Positions 29,341 through 42,397 of a stretch of 64,000 nt of DNA are shown here, piece by piece. Numbering within the stretch: position 1 is the stretch's first letter; every line of letters starts with the position of its first letter. The notes below the pieces were generated by a model. That model worked only from the letters and a program-made list of their open reading frames with translations, did not search any database and was not told where the DNA came from. This DNA comes from Polytrichum commune (Eukaryota > Streptophyta > Polytrichopsida > Polytrichales > Polytrichaceae). The stretch lies in assembly GCA_950295325.1 (NCBI GenBank), contig OX485804.1:11718001-11782000 (forward strand), given 5' to 3'. A program made the translations under genes and the position numbers.

Positions 29341-32231
29341 ATGAGCCCAAAGCTCACAAGGGGGTTGGGGCTCGCGGACGGGTAGAGCCGGCAAGCCCAC
29401 CAAAATACGGTTTGCAAAGGGCGAACCGCATGAAGCAAAGGAGGCGGCGATGCATGTAACCTTTTGATGTGGGACATTAGATTTTTGTCAAGATTTCACT
29501 CTATGTGAAATAAATGAGGTGCATGTCATTGGAAAGGTCACCTTCTTTGAAACTCACATGATAGATGTGAGGTGCAAGCCGGTGTGCTTGCGGTGCATTA
29601 TGATGTGTCATAATGGCAAAGAATTGAAGTTCAAATTGACAAGGACTCCTATGGTAGGAGGACCCAACTTGAATTTGGTCTTAATGGATCAAATGGAAAA
29701 TAGAAAACATAATGGTCGTGGTTCAATTGGAGCAACTCCAAGGAACGTATGGGGAGGCTAGGAAAGATGGGCCTCCCCTAAACCACTTTGGTGGGATGTT
29801 GGGGAGATACAATGATGTATTCACCAATGTGTTGCCCAAAAGTTACCGCCAAGGAGTGAAAAATAACTTTGCTCAACAAGATATTGAGTTCTAGAGGTAT
29901 GTGGTGACAAAGGAAGTTGGTGACAAACATGAAGAATATCAAGGCCATTCAAAAGGAGAATTGGTCCTTGACTCAAGAAAAGGGCTTAGGTCATTTGTTG
30001 GCCTAGCCAACTACTACCACCACTTCATTCGAGGTTTTTCTAAGGTTGCTAGGACCTTAGTCAATTTGTTGAAAAAATTGGCTATCCCAAGAGTGGGATG
30101 AGCCTTGTCACCAAGCCTTTGGGAAGCTCAAGAGCAAGTTCCCTTCACAAGATGTGGTTAAGTTTCCGGGTTTTCATAAGCATTTTGAGGTGCACATGGA
30201 GACGAAGGACTTTATCATTGGCGGATGTTGATCCAAGATGGATGACCATTGCTTATGAGAGCATTAAGCTCCATGGTTGTCGAACCTTGTCCGGCTTGTG
30301 CAAGAAATGGCTATCCCAAGAGTGGGATGAACCGTGCTACCAAGCCATTGGGGAGCTTAAGAGCAAGTTGTCTTTGCCGCCCGTGCTCAAGCTTGCGGAG
30401 TTTGCCAAACCTTTTGAGGTGCATACGGGGGCGAGTCACTTTACCATTGGCGGATGTTGATGTAAAAAAAAAAATGGCCATTGCATATGGGAGTATGAAG
30501 CTCGATGGTTGTCCGACTTGTGAAAGAAATGGCTATCCCAAGAGTGGGACTAGCCTTGTCACCAAGTCTTTGGGGAGCTTAAGAGCAAGTTCTCTTCGCC
30601 GCCCGTGCTCAAGTTCGTGGAGTTTGACAAACCTTTTGAGGTGCTTACGGAGGCGAGTAACTTTGCCAATGATGGATTGTTAATGTAAGATGGATGGCCT
30701 TTGCATATGGGAGCATAAAGCTCGATGGTTGTCAAAGAAGACAACCAACTCATGACAAGAACTTCTTTGCCGTAGTGCATTGCTTGAAGATGTGGCGACA
30801 TTATTTGGGGTCGCACAAAGCAAAGGTCTACATGGACAATGTGTCCTAAAAGTATTTTAACATATACAAGCGCAAGTGAGCGCGAAGTCATTGTGGTGGC
30901 ATGATAGTTTGGCGCTTATGAAGGTGGATTTGGTCCACAAACCGGACCATGGAAATGTGGTGCCGGATGCGCTAAGTAGACGGGAAGAGTTCCAAGCAAT
31001 GAGAACCATCCAAACATTGTGGCTAATGTGTGCCGGCGAAGGAAACTTGTGATGCAAGATACGGGAGGGGTAAATTAACTACCCCGAGGCACAAAAACCT
31101 TTAGGTGAGCTTCGCAAGAGCAAGGTGCTTAAAGAGGTTAAGTTGGTGGACGGATTGTTCAAGTGCAAGCAAAGTTGGGTGTATGTGACACAAGGCAAGT
31201 TGAGGCTATCGGTTTTGAAGGAGGAATATGATAGTCCTATTGCCGGCCATAGAGGAGAAAAAGAAAACCACCATAGATTGGTGTCAAAGAGGTACCATTG
31301 GCGGTGCATAAAGTAGGATATAACCCACTTTGTGAAGGCGTGAATAAAGTGCCAAGTGAACCGAGCCTCTTAGCAAAAGCAAGGCGGTTTCTCGCAACCG
31401 TTGCCTATCCCGTCGGCGCCATGGCATAGTATGTGCATGGACTTGATCACAAGTTTGCCGGAGTCACATGGGTATGATGCCATCTTGTTGATGGTAGAGC
31501 GGTTTGCCAAGTTGGCACACATGGTGCCGATTATGGGAACCGCCACCGCGTTGGAGACCGCATAGCCTTTTCTCAAAGGATGGTTGAGGCACCACGGGTT
31601 GCCAAGAGTGATTGTGTGGGATCAAGATCCAAAGTTCACAAGTGCATTTTCAATGCATTTCTCTAAGGAGGTCGGAATGAAACTAAGGTTTAGCACGGCC
31701 TTGCATTCCCAAATGAATGGGAAAGCGGAGCATGTGAATGGAGTCTTGAAGCAATACTTGAGGAACTTGGTGGGGGCAGACCAAGGAGATTGGGCGGACT
31801 ATGTGGGTCGAGCGGAGTGTAATTGCAATGTAGCCACGCACTTGGCTACCAAGGGGTGGTCTTTCGTGGTGGCTTATGGAGTGGATGCGCTCCAACCTAT
31901 TAACCTAGCTATCGAGGGGGCACATTCAACACTAGAGTTCAACCAAGATGGTGAGGACTTGCCAAGGATGGTAAACAAGTCTTGGAGATGTCCAAGTTGT
32001 TGGTGGAGAAAGCCCGAAGGTGCTACGGAGTGCAAGTCAATGCCGGAAGACACGAAGTGGAGTATGAGGTGGGCCAATAAGGTGTTGTTGAATGTGGACA
32101 ACTTCACCTTGCCCAAAGGCCTTACTCCAAAAGTTCATGTCCAAAATTGGAGTTTCATTTTCCATTGTGGACCAAGTGTTCAAGGACATGTATAAGTTGG
32201 AATTACCGTCGGAGATCAAAGTGCATCCGAC
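29340..32231 (+). pseudogene. G2 pol remnant up to LINE insertion
   Basis: Retropepsin end (29400-29761), RT connection LRSFVGLANYYHHFIRGF (29901-30101), tandem modules at 30079, 30308 and 30530, integrase zinc region (31125-31316), core MDLITSLPE (about 31436-31565, closing LETA-TAG), and the second block WDQDPKFTSAF to HVNGVLKQYLR (31584-31970). The first tandem module has the divergent SQDVVKFPGFHKHFEVHM version that G5 and G6 share, which groups G2, G5 and G6. Several stops are common to all copies. Interrupted at 32231 by the LINE; resumes at 59227. Confidence 0.85.
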
Positions 32232-32420
32232 AAGAAAAGAAAAAGTAACGCCCGCACATTGTGCCGGCGTGAATGCGAGCCCGTTGTCCGAATGCTAAAC
32301 ACGGCGGGCCGTGTTGTAGCATGGGGAGTTATACCTCCGTTAGGAGGTGGGCTCTGTTAGTAAAAAGAAAGAGAAAGTGTAGTGTAAGGGGGTTATTGTA
32401 AAGGAGTGGTGGGGAAATAT

Positions 32421-33885
32421 TTAGGGGGGTGCAACGGGATTTTGTTTGTTATCGAGTTTTCTTTTATTTAAAACGAGGTATGTGAGATATTTGATGGCAT
32501 TTTGGTGTATGTTTTTCATGAGGATTTTGATATTAGATTTTGGGATTTTGAGGTCTTCTAATTTTTTGATGGAGTGTTCGTGTATGGCACCTCTAACTCC
32601 TGCTGTGATGGTTATAAGAGGGTTTGTTTTCCATCCCTTGCTTTGTATAGTGTTGATTAATGGATCGTATTTGGCATGTTTGTGTGTTATGGCTTGTTCT
32701 GGGAATCTGTCGTGACAGTACGTGAATTCAATGAATTGGATGGTTCGTGCGTGGGATGGTAGCATGGGTGTTGGGGTGTGGTTAGGGGCTCCTATAATAC
32801 ATAGGATGTCGGGTCTTAGTCTAGCGTGACACTGACACCCGGTTTGAGGGCATAGACATTCGATGAGCCATTCGGGGACTGTTTGTTCTTGCTTGTTGTT
32901 GTTGATATTACCTGCATTTGTTAGTGTGTAATATCTGGTGTGTTTGTTGGCTTGGAGTGTTTGGGTGATGAGATGTACTGCCTTGTTGTGGCGTGCTATT
33001 CTTAGGCCCTTTAAGTATGGGTGTTCGCACGTTGAGAGTAAGTGTGGCCATGTGTCCCTTTCATTTTTACGGCATAATGTACAGTTTGGGTTTTGAAATT
33101 TGAGGGGCCAGAAAATATTCTTTCTATGGTTACCCATGTATTGGGCATATCGAAATTTTAAAGTTTGGGTTATTTGGGCGTCTATTATTTTATTGTTTTT
33201 CCAAAAGTGGTTGGAGAGTTTGTGGTTTATTTGGTCGTTGGATAGCCATTTGTCTACATATGGGTGTTTATGTTGGGCCAGCCTAATTTCTTGTTTTTCG
33301 TGTGTTTTTGTGATGAATGTGTGCAAGTTGCGGATTGCCCCATTACGTGTGGCTGTGGGACAACTTGCTAGCCAATATGGTGTAGCGTGTGCGATGTGTA
33401 TATGGGGTGTGGGAGTGGGTTTTTCTATATTTGTGCCTTCGTTGGCTAGCGCATCGGCTATTTCATTTCCTTTGATGCCCGTGTGGGCACGTACTTTATG
33501 TATATGTACTAAGTGTGGTGTTAGATAAATTTGGTGTATTATGGCGGCTATGAGGATTTTGTCCGGGTGGTGGTGTTGTGAGGTTGGGTGTTGTATATGA
33601 TTACTAAGTAGATATATGCTATTAAGGCTATCTGTAAAGATGTGTGTTTCGACTTTTGTGACTTGAATGGTTTTGACTGCTATGAGTATAGCATTTAATT
33701 ATGCTCTAAGTATGTTTTGATATCCTGGTAATCGTTCTGCTATACGGATGTTTGCGTTGGGGCTATATACTCCTGAACCTGCGATATCACCCTCTATTTG
33801 ACCTTCGGAGTTCTTAGTTGGTGGAATAAATGAGCCATCTGTGTACATGCAATGTTGTGGGTGGAATTTGGGGGGGTGTTGGTGG
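32421..33885 (-). pseudogene. LINE RNase H and C-terminal zinc-knuckle region
   Basis: One minus-strand frame, broken by a single stop, encodes an RNase HI domain. Its motifs are MYTDGSF (first Asp), the PGYQNILRA block, HIFTDSLNSIYLL, and HKVRAHTGIKGNEIADALA. The catalytic Glu expected after RA is a TAA stop (33699-33701). Farther on, CTLCRKNERDTWPHLLSTC forms a C-x2-C-x8-H-x4-C knuckle typical of LINE C-termini, and the frame ends at 32421. A frameshift near 33890 separates it from the upstream ORF. Confidence 0.85.
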
Positions 33886-33891
33886 TAATAT

Positions 33892-35360
33892 TTAATGGGG
33901 AGGTTTGATTGGGGGATTGTTGGTGGGGGAGGGATTTTTTATGGGGGCGTTTTTCCATATGTTTGAGAATTTAATGTGGTAATTTGGCGTTGTGGGTTTG
34001 ATGGGGAATGTGTCTATGGGTGCGTTGATGGTATGTTCTAGTACTTGTGCGAGATCTTGTGGGGTTTTTAGGCTTGGTGTGAGGTGGGCGTGGTTATGTA
34101 TACATAGTATTGTTGTGAGCGAGGGTTCCACGTATTGGTAGTATTTTGGCCATTCCGGCGTAGGGTTATATAGTATGGTATGCGGAGGGATGGTTGCGAG
34201 GGTGTGTATGTCGCCACTTGTGGTAAGTGGGATTTGTTGTGTGGTCCAGTCGTTATGGTTGATTATGAGTATGGTGATCGTGTTTGAGTCTTCTTTGGCC
34301 GCCATTCTAGCCCAGTGGATGGCTTCAATGGTTGTTTTATGGTGTGTGGGGTAGGCTAAACCAATGCCTTTCCATCTAGATATTTGTGCGTGTCCTAGGG
34401 AGCCAAATATTATGTCTCGGTTATGGGGTGAGTGATATTGTGTGAGTTGTGTGGGGCATGTGAGTGGGGATGAATAGTAGGAGTGCGTGATTTTGAGGGA
34501 GTTTATTAATGTTGTGATAATTGTCGGGTGTATTGTATGGTGCATGTTTTGGGGTTGTATGTTTTTTGGCTTTCTTTTGGGGAGTATGGTTATGTATCTT
34601 TGTATTAGCCAAAGTATTTCAGTTTCAAAGTTTTGTGGTGGGGGTTGGAGGGCTTTTGTAATTTGTGAGAAGTGGTGGTAAGAGAATTGGTTCCATAGCC
34701 ATTGTAGCCTTTCTGTAGTGATGGTGGCCATGTAGTTTCCTTTTTGGTCATATATGTTGGCTTCGGAGTTTTGTAGTTGGATGGTTGGTTGGTTTACTTG
34801 AATGTCTTTATCCGGGTTGCATTCTTGTATGGATAATTTTAGGTTGGTGATGTGAAGAGGGGGGTGTATGAATTTGTTGTCTTTTGATTGTATGTGATTG
34901 AGGCAATTAGCATATGTGTGGGTGGTTAATAGTTCAGCTTGCTTTGTATGATATTGTGTAATACATAGTATGTTATGTTCTAGAAATATATTATCCGGGT
35001 GTAATAGTTCTACCTCACTTCTCCATTGTTGTGTGATGCCTTGTGGAGTTTGCCATTGGCAAAGGTAGTTCGTCCTTATTGCTTGTGCACCCCATTTGTC
35101 TTTTTTGGTGGAGGTTTTTTCTTTTATTATTGTTTGGATTGCTTGTCCTAGGGGGGGGGGATATTCACCATGCCCTCGCTTTGTGTTGGTGTTTGTTGTA
35201 TTGTGTTTGTAGAGTTTGTGGGTGGGGGGGGGGAACATTATTGTTGCTTGTTGGAGAGCCTCCTTGATGGTTTTGGGTATGTATTTGTAAATGGATTGAA
35301 ATTCTTTCGGGGTTAGTATGGCTTTGGTAGTAGAGTTTTGGATTTGTATTAGTGTGGTAA
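33892..35360 (-). pseudogene. LINE long region between RT and RNase H
   Basis: An open frame of about 490 LINE codons, rich in Thr, Ile, His, Gln, Asn and Pro, joins in phase to the RT of segment A once G4 is removed. The ORF runs upstream to 35544, but codons above 35360 are gypsy LTR. I recognise no domain between RT and RNase H; recurrent motifs are WLWNQFSYHHFSQ and GHAQISRWKGIGLAYPTHHKTT. The latter resembles a degenerate RNase H- or nuclease-like fold start only weakly. An RT-RNase H spacing this long is unusual for LINEs. Confidence 0.75.
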
Positions 35361-36346
35361 TGTCGCGCACCTCTCCATGAGGAGTGGCCGAAACACCATG
35401 GGCACAAGGGGGACCCCGGAGTGACACCCGGGACTTGTGGCGCCGTTGGTGAGAGGGCCCAAGTGATCCTAGTGTGGGCGAGGGCCCCGGGCGTTGGGAA
35501 CGCCTCCCACCCATGGAGACTAGGAGGCACAAGGGTAAGGCCATGAGCTATGCGTAGCTCATGGCGTGGTGATTCTAGAATGCTCAAGAACACCTCAATC
35601 AGAGGTGTGAGCTAGGAGTTATGGCCATTTGAGTGGGGCGCTGTCCCGGGACAGCGCCCTGGTACAGCAGTGCCTGGGAGTGATTCCCGGGACTGCAAAG
35701 GTTCAAACAGGCATAACTTCCTCAAGACTTGCCTGAATGGGGCAAGTGAGGAGTCCATCGGCATGTACGTGAAGCGTAGATGAAGATGGAGTGGTTGGTT
35801 GTTATGATCAGACATCATACAAGGAAGTTATGATGGTCTGAAGCTGCTGGGGGCTTCTAGGCCCAGCGGCTAAGGGAAAATGTCCACTTGGCCCCAACTC
35901 TTGGTAGAGAGACAAGAGGTTGGTTGACGGTGGGGTAGGGGCCCCGCGTAGAGTCCTAGAGGCTTATATGGGTGAGGTGGTGTGGCCTCACCCACCCAAG
36001 GCCGAACGGCAAGGCCTCCATGGGCTTTGGCCTATTGTGAGGCCATAGTTGCCTAGTATGCTTCGGGTTGTTGTAGTGTTGCTCCGGCAACGCGATGATC
36101 AACATAAGATTGGACTTCCATGGATGGAAGTCCACATTGGGGAAATGGGTTACCGATTAAGGGGTGAGTCCCGAAAGCAAAGTAGGAGGGTTGGCTCCCT
36201 CCTATGAACTATTGGTCCGGGGTAAGAGGAGCTATCCATTAGCATGGCGGAATGCGAATGGTTAGCGCTCGTAACCTTTGCTAGAAACGAAAATTGGCAA
36301 GATTGCTAAAGGGGCTAGCAAGGGTTGCGACACTTGGTATCAGAGC

Positions 36347-37440
36347 AGGGTTCCAAGTTTTGAGCTCGCACTTTGAGGGAAACATGGGTATCAAAAATGC
36401 GGGTTATGATGGTGAGCCCGGGGTTTCCAAAAGGTTGTGAGGCTCAAATTGGAACAAGGATCATGTGCAAGTGGAATTTGACCATACCATTGGTTCAAAT
36501 GACAATGGTGGGCATGAGGGTGGATTTGGTAAGGAAAATGGAGGAGTGCTTTGAAAAGGGCTCCCGCAAACCTCAAAAAACATTTGGGGCCTAGAATACC
36601 GAAAGCACCCAAAACCTTGGAGGGCATTAATGTTGGATTGAAATTCCAATTCGAAATGCTTGGAAGGTATTGATGTTGGAATGAATTTGGTGCTAATGAG
36701 GCACCCGGGGCCTCTTAAGGCCTATGTGCGCTATTCAAACTCACAAATGAAGGATACACCTAAAACGGACGAGCTTTCTAAGAAATGCATCCTTTTAGGT
36801 GGGGTTTTAAAAGCGGGTGGTGGATGCCTTGTTTAAGTCCCCAAGGCTTCTTGAGGACATGGTGGGGACCATCAAGTTTGCAAGAGCATTGAAGCCGATG
36901 GTCCCAAAGAGAAGTTCGGCGGCGCATCACCCCAAGTGGCTTTAGCCAAAGTAGGTCCCAAAGAAATGAGTGCAAATTGTTTGGTCCATTTTACTTAGGC
37001 AAAACATATTGGTGCCGCGGACGGAATGTTGAAAGGTGGCTTTATGCTTCTAAAGCAAATCATACTTGTGCCGCGGATGGAATGTTGGGAGGTGGGTTTG
37101 TCCTACCAAGGCAATTCATGTTCGTGCCGCGGACGGAGTGTGGGGAGGTGGCTTTGTGCTACCAAGGCAAAACATGTTTGTTTTGCGGACAAATTATTAG
37201 AAATTGGTTTTGTGGCACCAAACCAATTTGTCCCGCGGACGAAATGTTTAAAGTTGGCTTTGCGGACCAAGCCAAGCCAAGTTGCCGAGGACCAAATGTT
37301 GGACGATGGCTTTGTGGCCAAGGCTAGTAGCCTTAAGCCGAGGCCAAGTATTTTGTACCTTGAGGCTCAAATGAATGGGAGGCTTGTCTCATGGGTTGAC
37401 AAAGAGTTAAGGCATTCTTTCATGACCCCAAAGCTCACAA
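36347..37440 (+). pseudogene. G4 gag-region remnant and Cys/His repeat array
   Basis: A decayed leader/gag region is followed by about six ~57-bp units (36975-37330). In one frame they read runs such as C-x-S-K-A-N-H-T-C-A-A-D-G-M and C-G-T-K-P-I-C-P-A-D-E-M. Period and composition are regular enough for a protein repeat of 19 residues. No canonical CCHC spacing. Confidence 0.5.
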
Positions 37441-40400
37441 GGGAGTTGGGGTTTGCCGATTGGTAGAGTGGTGAAGCCCACCAAGGTGCGGTTTGGAAAG
37501 GGCGAACCACATGAGACAAAGGAGGCCGCGATGCATGTAACCTTTCAATGTGGGACATTGGAATTTTGTCAAAATTTCACACCATGTGAAATAGATGAAA
37601 TGCATGTCATTGTGAAGGCCGCCTTCTTTGAAACTCACATGATAAATAAGAGGTGCAAGCCGGTGAGCTTGCGGTGCATTATGATGTGTCATAATGGCAA
37701 AGAATTGAAGTTCAAATTGACAAGGACTCCTATGGTAGGAGGACCCAAGGTGAATTTGGTCTTAATGGACCAACTGAAAAATAGAAAACATAATGGTCGT
37801 GGTTCCATTGGAGCAACTCCAAGGAATGTATGGAGAGGCTAGGAAAGATGGGCCTCCTCCAAATCACATTGGTGGGATGTTGGTGAGATACAAGGATGTA
37901 TTCACCAATGTGTTGCCCAAAAAGTTACCGCCAAGGAATGAAAAATAACTTTGCTCAACGAGAGATTGCGTTCTTGAGGTATGTGGTGACAAAGGAAGTT
38001 GGTGGACAAACATGAAGAATGTCAAGGCAATCCAAGAAGAGAATTGGCCCTTGACTCAAGAAAAGGGCTTAGGTCATTTGGAAGCCTAACCAACTACTAC
38101 CACCACTTTATTCATGGTTTTCCTAAGGTTGCTAGAACCTTAGTCAACATGTTGGAAAAATGGCTATCCCAAGAGTGGGATGAGCCTTGTCACCAAGCCT
38201 TTGGGGAGCTCAAGAAAAAGTTCTCTTCACAAGATGTGGTCAAGTTTCGGGTTTTCATGAGCATGTTGAGGTGCACATAAAGGCAAAAGACTTTACCATT
38301 GGCGGATGTTGATCCAAGATGGAGGACCATTGCTTATGGGAGCATTAAGCTCCATGGTTGTAGAAGCTTGTCCAACTTGTGCAAGAAATGGCTATCCCAA
38401 GAGTGGGATGAGCCTTGCCACCAAGTCTTTGAGGAGCTTAAGACCAAGTTTCTCTTTACCACCCGTGTTCAAGTTCGCGGAGCTTGAAAAACCTTTTGAG
38501 GTGCATACGGGGGGCGAGGACTTTACCATTGGCAGATGTTGATGCAAGATGGATGGCCATTGCATACGAGAGCATGAAGCTCGATGGTTCGACTTGTGGA
38601 AGAAATGGCTATCCCAAGAGTGGGATGATGTTTGTCACGAGTCTTTGGGGAGCTTAAGACCAAGTTCTCTTCGCCGCCCGTGCTCAAGTTCACGGAGCTT
38701 GACAAACCTTTTGAGGTGCATATGGGGGTGAATGATTTTGCCAATGGTGGATTATGTGTAAGATGGATGGCCATTGCATATGCGAGCATGTAGCTCGATG
38801 GTTGTCAAAGAAGACAACCAACTCATGACAAAGAACTTCTTTGCGTAGTATATTGCTTGAAGATGTGGCGACACTAGTTGGGGTCGCACAAAGTAAAGGT
38901 CTACAAGGACAATGTGTCCTAAAAGTATTTTGACATACAAGCGTAAGTGAGCGCCAAATCATTGCGTTGGCATGATAGCTTGGCGCTTATGAAGGTGGAT
39001 TTGGTCCACAAACCGGACCGTGGAAATGTGGTGCCGGATGCGCTAAGTAGACCGGATGAGTTCCAAGCAATGAGAACCATCCAAACCTTGTGGCTAATGT
39101 GTGCCGGCGAAGGAAACTTGTGATGCAAGATACGGGAGGGGTAAATTAACTACCCCGAGGCACAAAAGCTTTTAGGTGAGCTTCGCAAGACCAAGGTGCT
39201 CAAAGAGGTTAAGTTGGTGGACGGATTGTTCAAGTGTAAGCAAAGTCGGGTGTATGTGCCTCAAGGCAAGTTGAGGCTATCGGTTTTGAAGGAAAAATGT
39301 GATAGTCCTATTGCCGGCCATAGAGGAGAAAGAAAAAACCGCCATAGAATGGTGTCATGGAGGTACCATTGGCGGTGCATAAAGGAGGATATAACCCACT
39401 TTGTGAAGGCGTGAATAAAGTGCCAAGTGAACCGAGCCTCTTACCAAAAGCAAGGCGGTTTCTTGCAACCGTTGCCTATCCCGTCGGCGCCATGGCATAG
39501 TATGTGCATGGACTTGATCACAAGTTTGCCGGAGTCACATGGGTATGATGCCATCTTGTTGATGGTAGAGCGGTTTGCCAAGTTGGCACACATGGTGCCA
39601 ATTGTGGGAACCGCCACCGCGTTGGAGACCGCATAGCCTTTTCTCAAAGGATGGTTGAGGCACCACGGGTTGCCAAGAGTGATTGTGTGGGATCAAGATC
39701 CAAAGTTCACAAGTGCATTTTCAATGCATTTCTCTAAGGAGGTCGGAATGAAACTAAGGTTTACCACGGCCTTGCATTCCCAAATGAATGGGAAAGCGGA
39801 GGATGTGAATGGAGTCTTGAAGCAATACTTGAGGAACTTGGTGGGGGCGGACCAAGGAGATTGGGCGGACTATGTGGGTCGAGCGGAGTGTAATTGCAAT
39901 GTAGCCACGCACTTGGCTACCAAGGGGTGGTCTTTCGTGGTGGCTTATGGAGTGGATGCGCTCCAACCTATTAACCTAGCTCTCGAGGGGGCACATTCAA
40001 CACTAGAGTTCAACCAAGATGGTGAGGACTTGGCCAAGAAGCGTGAACAAGTCTTGGAGATGACCAAGTTGTTGGTGGAGAAAGCCCGAAGGTGCTACAG
40101 AGTGCAAATCAATGCCGGAAGACGCGAAGTGGAGTATGAGGTGGGCCAATAAGGTGTTGTTGAATGTGGACAACTTCACCTTGCCCAAAGGCCTTACTTC
40201 AAAAGTTCATGTCCAAAATTGGAACTTCGTTTTCCATTGTGGAACAAGTGTTCAAGGACATGTATAAGTTGGAATTACCGCCGGAGATCAAAGTGCATCC
40301 GACATTTCAGGTCTCATTACGAAAGTCATTTTAGGACGACACCTTGTGGCCCGATCACAAGCAAGTGATTAGGCCACGTCCCGACCTTGTGGACATCATT

Positions 40401-40630
40401 TGGAACATGAGGTAAGAGGGCACCCTCAAGTGTAGGAAGCCCAAGTGAAAATGAAAAAAATGTACAAAAGAGTACTTGGTGAAATGGTGAGGATACCATG
40501 AAAAAGAAACCGCTTGGGTGGCGGCAAGAGACATGGTGAACACCAATGAATAGGTGAAGCACTTTGAAGAAACTAAGGCTAAGGATTCCAATAAAATGAA
40601 GCGTAGGCATTGATGAGGACATCAATCTCC
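37440..40630 (+). pseudogene. G4 pol remnant
   Basis: Retropepsin end (37453-37842), RT connection (37999-38280), tandem modules at 38161, 38389 and 38606, RNase H QPTHDKE near 38815, integrase zinc region (39196-39414, TGA), core (39427-39636, LETA then TAG), the second block (39655-40152, WDQDPKFTSAF, GKAEDVNG keeps the catalytic Glu), and chromodomain (about 40450-40620) with TGA after EYLVKW. The same positions are interrupted as in the older copies, although the LTRs are identical, so mobilisation was by proteins from elsewhere. Confidence 0.88.
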
Positions 40631-42397
40631 TTTAGTGGGGGAGAGACGCTAGTAGCACACTTACCTTCGAGGTTAATTATGCCACAACATGAACTTGTTC
40701 TTTGGCTTGAGGGAATAAAGTCCAAACTTTAGTGGTGCAAAGAGAAAAGTATGAGATGAGGTCCTAGTCTTGTACTTGTGCTTGGTTAATGGAAGAGGGG
40801 GAATAGATATGCCAAACTAGGTTGGGTAAGCCGAGTAATTGGGGGCCATGGCTTGGAGGGGCCTTGGATAAAACCAAGAAACTTCTTAGTTGTGGGCTTG
40901 TCCGGGCGGGGGCAAGGTGATGGCGCGTGCTCATAAAAGTGCTACCCGCGAGCTAACGAAAGTTGGCGCATGGGAGTCATGAACCCATGTCTCGAAAGAG
41001 CAAAGTGGGAACCGAGTCGGGCGGGACTTGGCATCACCCCCGTGCGATCGAGGCGTGGCTTAACAATGGAAAGCCATCTCGGAGTTGCAACCGAGACAAC
41101 TTAGTGGAAGCGTTGAGGTCTCGCCTAGATGTGTCACGTTAGGCTAGTGGAGCCTAATGGGGGAGGCCCCAAAGGAGGGGCAACCCATGTGAGTCCCGAA
41201 GTAGGTGGGTCTAGTATAGGTTAGGTCCTTGGAGGAGTTCCAAGGTCGCTAACGGACCACCTAGAAACGACACCTTTGGGACTATGCCAAATTTGAAGAT
41301 GCATTGTGGGGGTCGCGCCCTAAGGTAAACACAATGCCGCACCATAGAGGATGGCAACTTGAGAATTGGTGTGCCGACTACGAGTATAGTCGATGAGGGC
41401 ATCGACTCCGTTTGGTGGGGGTGAGTGTCGCGCACCTCTCCATGAGGAGTGGCCGAAACACCATGGGCACAAGGGGGACCCCGGAGTGACACCCGGGACT
41501 TGTGGCGCCGTTGGTGAGAGGGCCCAAGTGATCCTAGTGTGGGCGAGGGCCCCGGGCGTTGGGAACGCCTCCCACCCATGGAGACTAGGAGGCACAAGGG
41601 TAAGGCCATGAGCTATGCGTAGCTCATGGCGTGGTGATTCTAGAATGCTCAAGAACACCTCAATCAGAGGTGTGAGCTAGGAGTTATGGCCATTTGAGTG
41701 GGGCGCTGTCCCGGGACAGCGCCCTGGTACAGCAGTGCCTGGGAGTGATTCCCGGGACTGCAAAGGTTCAAACAGGCATAACTTCCTCAAGACTTGCCTG
41801 AATGGGGCAAGTGAGGAGTCCATCGGCATGTACGTGAAGCGTAGATGAAGATGGAGTGGTTGGTTGTTATGATCAGACATCATACAAGGAAGTTATGATG
41901 GTCTGAAGCTGCTGGGGGCTTCTAGGCCCAGCGGCTAAGGGAAAATGTCCACTTGGCCCCAACTCTTGGTAGAGAGACAAGAGGTTGGTTGACGGTGGGG
42001 TAGGGGCCCCGCGTAGAGTCCTAGAGGCTTATATGGGTGAGGTGGTGTGGCCTCACCCACCCAAGGCCGAACGGCAAGGCCTCCATGGGCTTTGGCCTAT
42101 TGTGAGGCCATAGTTGCCTAGTATGCTTCGGGTTGTTGTAGTGTTGCTCCGGCAACGCGATGATCAACATAAGATTGGACTTCCATGGATGGAAGTCCAC
42201 ATTGGGGAAATGGGTTACCGATTAAGGGGTGAGTCCCGAAAGCAAAGTAGGAGGGTTGGCTCCCTCCTATGAACTATTGGTCCGGGGTAAGAGGAGCTAT
42301 CCATTAGCATGGCGGAATGCGAATGGTTAGCGCTCGTAACCTTTGCTAGAAACGAAAATTGGCAAGATTGCTAAAGGGGCTAGCAAGGGTTGCGACA

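Larger units (their letters stand above)
32232..35360 (-). mobile_element. LINE segment C: 3' end, RNase H and post-RT region
   Basis: This is the 3' part of a minus-strand LINE whose other pieces are 42398-43840 and 57958-59237. The target duplication GTGCATCCGAC is at 32221-32231 and 59227-59248 (directly after the truncated 5' end). Next to the 3' TSD the coding strand ends in a CTTTTTCTTTTCTT-type tail instead of poly(A). The coding strand is strikingly G-poor and rich in A and C. The 3' untranslated region (32232-32420) has the hairpin-like cctccgtt-aggagg motif. Interrupted by G4 at 35361 with TSD GGTAA (35356-35360). Confidence 0.9.
35361..42397 (+). mobile_element. G4, complete Ty3/gypsy chromovirus inserted in the LINE
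   Basis: The LTRs are 35361-36332 and 41426-42397, 972 bp each; I saw no difference between them, including shared private changes (gagtggccg, aatcagagg, ggcttctaggcccagcgg). TSD GGTAA at 35356-35360 and 42398-42402. Primer binding site TGGTATCAGAGC at 36335-36346; polypurine tract GGTGGGGGTGAG before 41426. Total 7037 bp. It is the youngest-looking insertion of the set, yet its pol is full of stops. Confidence 0.95.

Noticed and set aside
33100-33528. Plus-strand ORF rich in Trp, Phe and Leu resembling a membrane protein
   Set aside because: It is antisense to the LINE RNase H; hydrophobicity comes from the T- and G-rich complement of an A+C-rich coding strand.
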